Assembly (NCBI GenBank): GCA_021613375.1
Contig: CM038720.1
Location: forward strand, 342,014 to 406,013
Direction of reading: 5' to 3'
DNA from: Megaleporinus macrocephalus
Lineage: Eukaryota > Chordata > Actinopteri > Characiformes > Anostomidae
DNA: 64,000 nt
In this document: piece by piece, positions 11,297 to 23,600 of the stretch
How the letters are laid out: each line of letters begins with the position of its first letter
Position numbering within the stretch: the stretch's first letter is position 1
Made by a program: the position numbers and the translations under genes
Notes under the pieces: generated by a model
Databases searched by the model: none
Seen by the model: only the letters and a program-made list of their open reading frames with translations
Told to the model about the DNA's origin: nothing

Positions 11297-13980
11297 AAGC
11301 CAGCGCCGCCCCCTTCAGCCCAGAGACCAAAACTACACCTGCCTGTTGGGATTCCCCCCCGGCCGTGGTGGGCGTGGACAGAGACTGGACCAAGATTCTA
11401 AAAAAGAAAGTTGAACCACTGTTTATAAATAACCACGTACTTTATATGCTGATGATGTCACGAGTTTAAGTTGCGGCTGTGTTTGTCGTGTGATTCTCCT
11501 GAGCTCAGAGCGGAGACGCGCTGCGGCCTGTCTCTGAAGCGGAAGTGAAAAAGAGAACCGAGGGTCTTCGGTTCTCTCCTGAATGCAAATCTCAGCTATG
11601 CAAAGCCCCCCAACCCCACCGCCAGCGCGGCACCACAGCTGGAGTTGCGTAGTGTAGTGCTGAGATGCTGCACTAAATGAACCAGCGCCTCCACCTTCTT
11701 CTTCTTCTTCTCCTCCTCCTCCTCCTCTTCTTCCTCCTCCTGCTGCTGCTGCTGCTGTACTCTGGAGCTTTACAGACAAACAGCGCTGAGGAACCACGCA
11801 GAACGTTTCCTCATCTCTGCTGTAACAGAACCCTCGGTTATTACAGATGGAGAACATACAGGTTTAAATAATAACACACCATAGATAGATTTCTAAATCT
11901 AATCAAACACCGTCAACTCAGTAACTCAGCAACTACCGTCTGAGCGTCTGAGACCTGAACGTGTTTAATATTTAACTGCTTAACAACTACACAACAACGA
12001 GCGTTTCATAAATTCATAGAAGATTCTGATCTCATCAGCGTTTTACCCCTTTAAAATCTGAATCAGACACAGAAGAGTCATATAAAGGCCCTAATTGATT
12101 AATATGTCCTGAGATCGGATATCATATTTTTTCCGTATCAGCTCACACCCTGACGTCAGATGTCAGTGTTTGCTCAGTGTTCCAGAGATCAGATTTCTGT
12201 ATTTGCTCCATGCCTGATCAGATATTAGTACCTCTTTGGTATTACCACAAAACCTTGAGCTTGGATATCAGCCCAAACCCTGTGATCAGATATCTGATAG
12301 TTGCACGCACGTTGTCTGAGATCAAACGTCTTTATTGGGCTCAGTATTAGCCCAAACCCTAAGATCGGATGCTGAACTCCTAGACGTTAGATCGGTGCTA
12401 AAAGGTTTTGTTACAACAGCGATGTTGTTCTTCAGGTTCTGATGGAGCTGTGAAGGTTCACTGCTGGAGTTTCTACAGATGATAGTCAGTCTGACACTCT
12501 CGGCGCTGAATGTAAACATGTTTACAGCTTTGATCCTCATAAAGTGACCTGCATCAACTTACCAGGGCTGTAAGAAAATATCAGAATATTATGTTTAGTG
12601 ATGTGATTCTCAAGAGTATCAATACACAGATTCCTGGCAGACAGTGAATCAGTGTGTGTTGTGTTTAAACCTCTGATCACTAGATGGCAGTGTTGTAATC
12701 TATTTTCAGCTCCACTCCAACATTAACAAGCAGTACAAGGGTGCTATTGTAAGCATTGATAAACCTGTTCATACAGTGGAGTGTTTCAATAGTAGGATTT
12801 CACAATCACAGTAAATCACTCTGCTCACAGTATTGTGATACAGTGTGATATATTGAATCGTGAGCTCTGTATCACTATATGTATTGTATCACCTCGTCAG
12901 TACACAGCACTAATACCTGTAGGAACAGAACAGCTGCTGAATGTCTGAACACCTGATCACATCACTCCGCTGGTCCGTGTTCACTCCGCTGATCTGTGTT
13001 CACTCCGCTGATCCGTGTTCACTCTGAATGTGATTTATTCGGCTCGTACTGTCTGTATGTTTACCTGCAGCCTGAATGTACTTCAGTAGGTACCCGTACT
13101 CAACCCCTGTGATCAGAAATCACTTCAGCTGCCGGCTAGTCGGAATTCGCCATTCCACCTTAAATGCTGCAGCGGTTACCCTCTCTGGCGCTCTGGCTGC
13201 CCTCAGGTCAGCTGAAGCTGTGTTCTGTCATCTTTGCTGGCTTCCCAAACATGGAACATGGACCTTTTACTCCAACCGTACACCGGAATCCCAGGAGCCT
13301 GGGAATCGGGCTGTAGTGCTGAATCTGCTCCTGGTGGAGGGTGCGTGCTTCAGTTGGTCAAATAACCAAAACAAGTGCGAGAGTTTCACTCCTGCTAGGA
13401 TTTCCACTCAGTGTGTGTGTACTTCAGAGAATAGCAGCGCAAAAACCTTTAATATAGCTCCGCTTTGCTTTACACCAACACCCTGCTCACGAGAGGAGAT
13501 GCCGAACACGCCTGAAAGACTTTTATGTTGCATTATAAATCTCTAATGGCCACATGTGCACCTGCGTCTGCAGACTGATTCGTTTAAAACTTGGTAGACG
13601 TGAAGATTGAACTTCCTATCATGACCAATATAAAGTGCCTTTTTGTATGAACACTGCATTCATTACCCTGTCTGTGTCCTGTCTGTGTCCTGTCTGTGTC
13701 CTGTCGTAACCCGGAGCGACTAGCGTTCCAGCCTGTAAACTATCTGAACAGCAGCTGCATCTCTTCTGCTTTCATCCACATGAAGAACTCCTGAACCTCT
13801 CTGTGAATGTGCACTACCGAATCTTAGTGACTGTAACAGTAACGGAACTAATATGCATTGTTAACTTTATATTCTCACTTCATACTAATTTCCCTGTGTA
13901 CCCTGTCAGTAAATAGTATTTCATTTCGGATTTGTATATCGATATTTAAATAAACTTACTACTTGCAATATTTATATTAA
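11297..13980 (+). other. FRMD8: FRMD8 3' UTR and flank (inferred)
   Basis: After the FRMD8 stop there is no further gene until VPS51. A canonical AATAAA at 13949-13954 would give a 3' UTR of about 2.7 kb. Low-complexity CTT/CTC/CTG triplets lie at 11693-11758, and a 14-bp CCTGTCTGTGT tandem at 13669-13705. Open frames here (for example 13076-13546) match nothing I recognise. Shorter poly(A) choices were not seen but are possible. Confidence 0.4.
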
Positions 13981-14346
13981 AGCTCGCTTTCCCTTTTTTA
14001 AATGTATGTTTAAAAACCCAAGTAATAAAAGTGTTTTTTTCTGACTGCATGTGTTTGCCACTGACCAGATTTTCAGAAAAACAAGAAATATTTTGTTATG
14101 TAATAATTCTGATAACAGCTAGTCTATTTATGGTCATTTTTTGAGCAATTCTGAATATTGTCGTTCATTCATTTCTCAGTTAGTATACAAACTATTCTAA
14201 ACCCACAGAATATTAGCATCAAGCTAGAATCTATTTTACATTTTTATTTGCAATTAATTTGTTTTTATATTAAAAAGGAACATGGTTCTAATATTGTAGA
14301 TAATAAACAGTAATGTTTTTGTAATTCTACGCAGCTCACCTCTCAA

Positions 14347-14402
14347 CATTATTATTATTATTATTATTATTATTGTTATTATTATTGTTATTATTATTAT
14401 TA

Positions 14403-14466
<64 letters not shown>
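14347..14466. repeat. (TTA)n microsatellite upstream of VPS51
   Basis: About 120 bp of TTA/TTG triplets directly preceding the VPS51 promoter. Confidence 0.95.
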
Positions 14467-14681
14467 CTCAGGTACTAAAGCGGAAGTTGGTGTTTGTAAT
14501 TTCGGGAGGACTTTTATTTTGAAGGCCGCTGGACTCCATTTCCGTGTGTTCGGAGTCTGGATTGTTCGGTGTAGAACTCTGAGATCGTCTCGGTTCTGTC
14601 TGCGAGAGATTCATCAGCAGCGCGGTTGTTTATTCGTGTTGTGATTAATTTTAGGGTTGTTAGTGTTTATAATTGAGTAAC
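14467..14681 (+). promoter_or_regulatory. VPS51: VPS51 promoter and 5' UTR (inferred)
   Basis: An ETS-type core (GCGGAAGTTGG) lies at about 14480-14490, and GC-rich sequence continues to the ATG at 14682 without an obvious intron. There is no TATA box, as is usual for housekeeping genes. The transcription start is not resolved. Confidence 0.45.
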
Positions 14682-17600
14682 ATGGAGGCTGAGACTGGCT
14701 GCTCCTCTCCCGGCCGGAAGCGGCGCCTCCTCCGGCTTTACTACAGTTCAGCCGCGGAGCAGCAGCCGGAGCCGCCGGAGCCGCCAGAGCCCTGTGACAT
14801 CAACGGAGCCAACTTCGACCCAGAGCTCTACCTCAACAAGGTACACTAAACCTTCACATTTATCTCAATATGTACACTAAACCTTCACATTTATCTCAAT
14901 ATGTACACTAAACCTTCACATTGACCTCAATATGTACACTAAACCTTCACATTTATCTCAATATGTACACTAAACCTTCACATTGACCTCAATATGTACA
15001 CTAAACCTTCACATCTACCTTAATATGTACATTAAACCTTCACATTTACCTCAACATGTACATTAAACATTGCCATTTACATTAGTATGTATATTATTTA
15101 GCTCAGTAATTACATAAAACCAAAATGTTACCTCTTTATTTACATTATTTTACCTCAGTAATTACATTAAATCTTTAAATTTGCTTCAGTAATTATATAA
15201 AGCCCACAGTTGTACCTCAATATTTACATAATTTACCTCAGTACTTATATTAAACCCACAGTTTTACCTCAATATTTACATTTACCTCAGTAATTACATT
15301 AAATCCTAATATTTAAAATCCTAATTATAATAATTCCTAATATTTACCTCAGTAATTACATTAAACCCAGTTTTACCTCACTATTTACATTTACCTTAGT
15401 AATTACATTAAACCCAGTTTTACCTCACTATTTACATTTACCTTAGTAATTACGTCAAACCCACAGTTTTACCTCAATATTTACAATATTTACCTCAGTA
15501 ATTACATTAAATCCTAATATTTACCTCAGTAATTACACAAAACCCAGTTTTACCTCAGTATTTACATAATTTACCTCAGTAATTACATTAAATCCTAATA
15601 TTTACCTCAGTACTTACATTAAACCCAAGAATTTACCTCAATATTTACATAACTTCAGTAATTACATTAAATCCTCATATTTTCCTCAGTAATTACATAA
15701 AACCCACAGTTTTACCTCAGTATTTACATTATTTACCTCAGTACTTACATTAAACCCACAGTTTTACCTCAATATTTACATAATTTACCTCAGTAATTAT
15801 ATTAAATCCTAATATTTACCTCAGTATTTACATTAAACCCAGTTTTACCCCAATATTTACATTATTTACCTCAATATTTACATAATTTACCTCAGTAATT
15901 ACAAAAAACCCAGTTTTACCTCAATATTTACATTACTTACCTCATTAATTACATTTAATTCTAATTTTTACCTCAGTAATTACATAAAACCCACAGTTTT
16001 ACCTCAGTATTTACATTATTTACCTCAGTAATTACATTAAATTTTAATATTTACCTCAGTAATTACATAAAACCCAGTTTTACCTCAATATTTACTTGCT
16101 TTACCTCAGCAATTACATTTAATTCTAATATTTACCTCAGTAATTACATAAAACCCACAGTTTTACCTCAGTATTTACATTATTTACCTCAGTAATTACA
16201 TTAAATTCTAATATTTACCTCAGTAATTACATAAAACCCAGTTTTACCTCAATATTTACATGCTTTACCTCAGCAATTACATTTAATTCTAATATTTACC
16301 TCAGTAATTACATAAAACCCACAGTTTTACCTCAGTATTTACATTATTTACCTCAGTAATTACATTAAATTCTAATATTTACCTCAGTAATTACATAAAA
16401 CCCACAGTTTTACCTCAGTATTTACATTATTTACCTCAGTAATTACATTAAATTCTAATATTTACCTCAATACTTACATTAAACCCACAGTTTTATCTCA
16501 ATATTTACATAATTTACCTTAGTAATTACAATAAATCCTAATATTTACCTAAGTAATTACATAAAGCCCACAGTTTTACCTCAGTATTTACATTATTTAC
16601 CTCAGTACTTACATTAAACCCACAGTTTTACCTCAGTATTTGCATTATTTTCCTTAGTACTTACATTAAACCCACAGTTTTACCTCAATAGTTACATATT
16701 TTACTTCAGTAATTACATTAAATCCTAATATTTACCTCAGTATTTACATTATTTACATCAGTACTCACATTAAACCCACAGTTTTACCTCAGTATTTACA
16801 TTATTTACCTCAGTAATTACATTAAATTCTAATATTTACCTCAGTAATGACATAAAACCCACAGTTTAACCTCAGTATTTACATTATTTACCTCAATACT
16901 TACATTAAAGCCACAGTTTTATCTCAGTATTTACATGATTTACCTTAGTAATTACAATAAATCCTAATATTTACCTCAGTAATTACATAAAGCCCACAGT
17001 TTTACCTCAGTATTTACATTATTTACCTCAGTACTTACATTAAACCCACAGTTTTACCTCAGTATTTATATTATTTTCCTTAGTACGTACATTAAATCCA
17101 CAGTTTTACCTCAGTATTTACATAATTTACTCCAGTAATTACATTAATGCCTAATATTTACCTAAGTAATTACATAAACTCACAGTTTTATCTTAGTATG
17201 TATATTATTTACCTCAGTCCTTACATTAAACCCACAGTTTTACCTCAATAGTTACATATTTTACCTCAGTAATTATATTAAATCCTAATATTTACCTCAG
17301 TATTTATATTAAACCCAGTTTTACCCCAATATTTACATTATTTACCTCAATATTTACATAATTTACCTCAGTAATTACAAAAAACCCAGTTTTACCTCAA
17401 TATTTACGTTACTTACCTCATTAATTACATTTAATTCTAATTTTTACCTCAGTAATTACATAAAACCCACAGTTTTACCTCAGTATTTACATTATTTACC
17501 TCAGTAATTACATTAAATTCTAATATTTACCTCAGTAATTACATAAAACCCAGTTTTACCTCAATATTTACATTATTTACCTCAGCAATTACATTTAATT

Positions 17601-20600
17601 CTAATATTTACCTCAGTAATTGCATAAAACCCACAGTTTTACCTCAGTATTTACATTATTTACCTCAGTAATTACATTAAATTCTAATATTTACCTCAGT
17701 AATTACATAAAACCCAGTTTTACCTCAATATTTACATGATTTACCTCAGCAATTACATTTAATTCTAATATTTACCTCAGTAATTACATAAAACCCACAG
17801 TTTTACCTCAGTATTTACATTATTTACCTCAGTAATTACATTAAATTCTAATATTTACCTCAATACTTACATTAAACCCACAGTTTTATCTCAATATTTA
17901 CATAATTTACCTTAGTAATTACAATAAATCCTAATATTTACCTAAGTAATTACATAAAGCCCACAGTTTTACCTCAGTATTTACATTATTTACCTCAGTA
18001 CTTACATTAAACCCACAGTTTTACCTCAGTATTTGCATTATTTTCCTTAGTACTTACATTAAACCCACAGTTTTACCTCAATAGTTACATATTTTACTTC
18101 AGTAATTACATTACATCCTAATATTTACCTCAGTATTTACATTATTTACATCAGTACTTACATTAAACCCACAGTTTTACCTCAGTATATACATAATTTA
18201 CCTCAGTAATTACATTAAATCCTAATATTTACCCCATTAATTATGTAAAACCCACAGTTTTACCTCAGTACTTACGTTATTTACCTCAGTAATTACATAC
18301 AATTTTATTATTTACCTCAGGAATTACATAAAACCCACAGTTTCACCTCAGTATTTACATTATTTACCTCAGTACTTACATCAAACCCACAGTTTTACCT
18401 CAATATTTACATTATTTACCTCAGTAATTACATTAAATCCTAATATTTACCTCAGTACTTACATTAAACCCACAGTTTTACCTCAATATTTACACAATTT
18501 ACTTTAGTAATTACATCAAATCCTAATATTTACCTCAATAATTACATAAAACCTACAGTTTTACCTCAGTATTTACATTATTTACATCAGTACTTACATA
18601 AAACCCAGTTTTACCTCAATATTTACATTATTTACCCTAGTAATTACATTTAATACTAATAATTATCTCAGAAATTACATAAAACCGACAGTTTTTCATT
18701 AAATCCTAATATTTACCTCATTAATTACATAAAACCCTCAGTTTAACCCCAATATTTACATTATTTACCTCAGTAAATAAAATTCATTTAAAACATTGTA
18801 TCAAACATTATAATTTACCTCAGGAATAACATATAGCCCACAGTTTTACCTCAGTATTTACATTATATACCTCAGTACTTACATTAAACCCACAGTTTTA
18901 CCTCAGTATTTACATAATTTTCCTTAGTACTTACATTAAACCCACAGTTTTACCTCAATATCTACATTATTTACCTCAGTAATTACATTAAATCCTAATA
19001 TTTACTTCAGTACTTACATTAAACCCACAGTTTTACCTCACTATTTACATTATTTACCTCAGTAATCACATAAAGCCCACAGTTTTACCTCAATACTTAC
19101 ATAATTTGTCTCAGTAATTACATACAATTTTAATGTTTACCTCAGTAATTACATAAAACCCACAGTATTACCTCAGTATTTAAATTATTTATCTCAGTAA
19201 TCACATTAAATTCTAATATTTACCTCAGTAATTACATAAAACACAGTTTTACCTCAATATTTACATAATTTACTTCAGTAATTACATTAAATCCTAATAT
19301 TTACCTCAGTAAATACATAAAACCCACAGTTTTACCTCAGTATTTACATTATTTACATCAGTACTTACATTAAACCCACAGTTTTACCTCAATATTTACA
19401 TTATTTACCTCAGTAATAACATTAAATCCTAATATTTGCCCCAGTAATTACATAAAACCCACAGTTTTACCTCAGTATTTACATTATTTACCTCAGTAAT
19501 TTCATTAAATTCTAATATTTACTTCCGTAATTACATAAAACCCACAGTTTTACCTCAATATTTACATTATTTATCTCATTAATCACATTAAACCCACAGT
19601 TTTACCTCAATATTTATATAATTTACCTCAGTAATTACATTAAATCCTACTATTTACCTTAGTAATTACATAAAACCCACAGTTTCTTGTTTTGATATAT
19701 TTGTATGAAATTGTTAACCTAACCATAAATGTTTTTTTGTGTTTGTTTGTCCTGTTAGCTGAGGAAGGAGTGTTCTCTGACGGAGCTGATGGATCAGGAG
19801 AGCTGTATGGTCAAACAGATCCGATCTCTGGACAGTGACATGCAGACTCTGGTGTACGAGAACTACAATAAATTCATTTCTGCTACAGGTTTGTAACCAG
19901 ATCTCAGTTTAGTATACGGTTTATATACATCTGACACTCAGAGTCGTTTAAAACACTGATAATACTCCTGTTGACTCTCATTTCTGTTAATCAGACACGA
20001 TCAGGAAGATGAAGAATGATTTTAAGAAGATGGAGGATGAGATGGACTGTCTCTCCGCCAATATGGCCGCCATAACTGAGTTCAGTGCCCGGATCAGCGG
20101 AACCCTGCAGGACCAACACGCCCAGATCACCAAACTCTCAGGTACATAGTTACAGCCTGTCCACCAGTGTTAATTTCGTCAATGAACCCTTTTTTCATGA
20201 CGGAAAAAGAGACGATAACTAACTGAAATTTACAGAAAGGATAAAAACTATGACGGAATTGATTGACACTTTAGTCAATGGATAAAAACGAGACGAATAT
20301 GTTTGGCAGGGACAACATCCAATCAGAACTGATTTAGTTTTGTGAAAGTCAGGGACAAGTTAGGAAAACATCCAATCATAACTACTTCCTATATGGAGAG
20401 GCAGGACAAGTTAGGGAAAACATCCAATCATAACTACTTCGGCGTATATAGAGAGGCGGGATAAGCCGAGTAGCCGTCAATCAAACGCACACTTACACAA
20501 ATTTGGTCTAAACCCGGGAAGACTGTCTGGGAGAGTCTTTGAACTGTCGTTACTAATGATGGAACTAAGTTATCTAGACAGTGTCAGCAGAGAGAAAGAG

Positions 20601-23600
20601 AGTTTAGAGAAAATCACCACACCACGCCTGACATCAGCCCCCCAGCACCCCCATCAGCTAGCTTTACCGCTGCTAACGCTAGCTTAGCCTTGCTTAATCC
20701 TAGTCCTGAAAGCACACTGCCCTGTACAGTTTAGAGCGTGTCCTGCTGTAAACACTGTATTATCTCTGTAAGGTGGTGTTAATGATCAGATTAGTTGATC
20801 AGGTATGTGGGAAGCAGGTGAAGCGCTGTATTAACTCAGTAAGGTGGTGTTAATGATCAGATTAGTTGATCAGGTATGTGGGGAGCAGGTGAAGCGCTGT
20901 ATTAACTCAGTAAGGTGGTGTTAATGATCAGATTAGTTGATCGGGTATGTTTGAAGCAGGTGAAGCGCTGTATTAACTCAGTAAGGTGGTGTTAATGATC
21001 AGATTAGTTGATCAGGTATGTGGGAAGCAGGTGAAGCGCTGTATTAACTCAGTAAGGTGGTGTTAATGATCAGATTAGTTGATCAGGTATGTGGGAAGCA
21101 GGTGAAGCGCTGTATTAACTCAGTAAGGTTGGTGTTAATGATCAGATTAGTTGATCAGGTATGTGGGAAGCAGGTGAAGCGCTGTATTAACTCAGTAAGG
21201 TGGTGTTAATGATCAGATTAGTTGATCAGGTATGTGGGGAGCAGGTGAAGCGCTGTATTAACTCAGTAAGGTGGTGTTAATGATCAGATTAGTTGATCGG
21301 GTATGTTTGAAGCAGGTGAAGCGCTGTATTAACTCAGTAAGGTGGTGTTAATGATCAGATTAGTTGATCGGGTATGTTTGAAGCAGGTGAAGCGCTGTAT
21401 TAACTCAGTAAGGTGGTGTTAATGATCAGATTAGTTGATCTGGTATGTGGGAAGCAGGTGAAGCGCTGTATTAACTCAGTAAGGTGGTGTTAATGATCAG
21501 ATTAGTTGGTCGGGTATGTTTGAAGCAGGTGAAGCGCTGTATTAACTCAGTAAGGTGGTGTTAATGATCAGATTTGTTGATCTGGTATGTGGGAAGCAGG
21601 TGAAGCGCTGTATTAACTCAGTAAGGTGGTGTTAATGATCAGATTAGTTGATCAGGTATGTGGGGAGCAGGTGAAGCGCTGTATTAACTCAGTAAGGTGG
21701 TGTTAATGATCAGATTAGTTGATCGGGTATGTTTGAAGCAGGTGAAGCGCTGTATTAACTCAGTAAGGTGGTGTTAATGATCAGATTAGTTGATCGGGTA
21801 TGTTTGAAGCAGGTGAAGCGCTGTATTAACTCAGTAAGGTGGTGTTATGATCAGATTAGTTGATCTGGTATGTGGGAAGCAGGTGAAGCGCTGTATTAAC
21901 TCAGTAAGGTGGTGTTAATGATCAGATTAGTTGGTCGGGTATGTTTGAAGCAGGTGAAGCGCTGTATTAACTCAGTAAGGTGGTGTTAATGATCAGATTA
22001 GTTGGATTAGGTATGTAGGAAGCAGGTGAAGCGCTGTATTAACTCAGTAAGGTGGTGTTAATGATCAGATTAGTTGGTCGGGTATGTTTGAAGCAGGTGA
22101 AGCGCTGTATTAACTCAGTAAGGTGGTGTTAATGATCAGATTAGTTGATCTGGTATGTGGGAAGCAGGTGAAGCGCTGTATTAACTCAGTAAGGTGGTGT
22201 TAATGATCAGATTAGTTGATCAGGTATGTGGGAAGCAGGTGAAGCGCTGTATTAACACAGTAAGGTGGTGTTAATGATCAGATTAGTTGAATCAGGTATG
22301 TGGGAAGCAGTTGAAGCGCTGTATTAACTCAGTAAGGTGGTGTTAATGATCAGATTAGTTGATCAGGTATGTGGGAAGCAGGTGAAACGCTGTATTAACT
22401 CAGTAAGGTGGTGTTAATGATCAGATTAGTTGATCTGGTATGTGGGAAGCAGGTGAAGCGCTGTATGTGCAGAGCCAGAGTCGGGACACTAGCTAGCGAA
22501 CTCCAACCATCTACGTTTGATGATCATGTCCCAAATCTCTCCATACACACTAGAAAGTGCATGAAACAGATTAGGTAGGTTTATTTACAATTTATTAGTA
22601 CACGTAATGTACACTTAGTACTACGCTTCCTGTAGTGTATTACAGTCTGTCAGAACCACCGTCGCCCCCTACGCTTCCTGTAGTGTATTACAGTCTGTCA
22701 GAACCACTGTCGCCCCCTACGCTTCCTGTAGTGTATTACAGTCTGTCAGAAACCACCGTCGCCCCCCTACGCTTCCTGTAGTGTATTACAGTCTGTCAGA
22801 ACCACCGTCGCCCCCTACGCTTCCTGTAGTGTATTACAGTCTGTCAGAACCACCGTCGCCCCCTACGCTTCCTGTAGTGTATTACAGTCTGTCAGAACCA
22901 CCGTCGCCCCCCTACGCTTCCTGTAGTGTATTACAGTCTGTCAGAACCACCGTCGCCCCCTACGCTTCCTGTAGTGTATTACAGTCTGTCAGAACCACCG
23001 TCGCCCCCTACGCTTCCTGTAGTGTATTACAGTCTGTAGAACGACTGGATTAAATCTTTCTCCGTGTCTGTTCAGGTGTTCACACTCTCCTGCGTAAGCT
23101 GCAGTTCCTGTTTGAGCTCCCGGCGCGACTGAATAAGTGTTTGGAGCTTCAGGCGTATGCTCAGGCCGTGAGCTCTCACCGGCGGGCGCGCTGCGTTCTG
23201 CAGCAGTACAGCCACATGCCGTCCTTCAGGGGCATCCAGGACGACTGCCACGCCATCATGGAGCGACTCGCACAACAACTACGGCAGAAATTCAGGTGGG
23301 AGGAGTGAAACTGTTTACAGTGGTGGTGATGGTGTTTAAAGTGGTGATGGTGGTGTTTAAAGTGATGGTGATGGTGTTTACAGTGGTGGTGATGGTGTTT
23401 AAAGTGGTTGTGATGGTGTTTACAGTGGTGGTGGTGGTGTTTACAGTGATGGTGATGGTGTTTAAAGTGGTGGTGATGGTGTTTACAGTGATGATGATGG
23501 TGTTTACAGTGGTGGTGGTGATGGTGTTTACAGTGGTGGTGATGGTGTTTACAGTGGTGGTGATGGTGTTTAAAGTGGTGGTGATGGTGTTTACAGTGGT

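Noticed and set aside
13076..13546. 156-codon open frame between FRMD8 and VPS51
   Set aside because: No recognisable domain, ordinary length for chance in this composition, and it lies in the inferred FRMD8 3' UTR; part resembles a MITE end.
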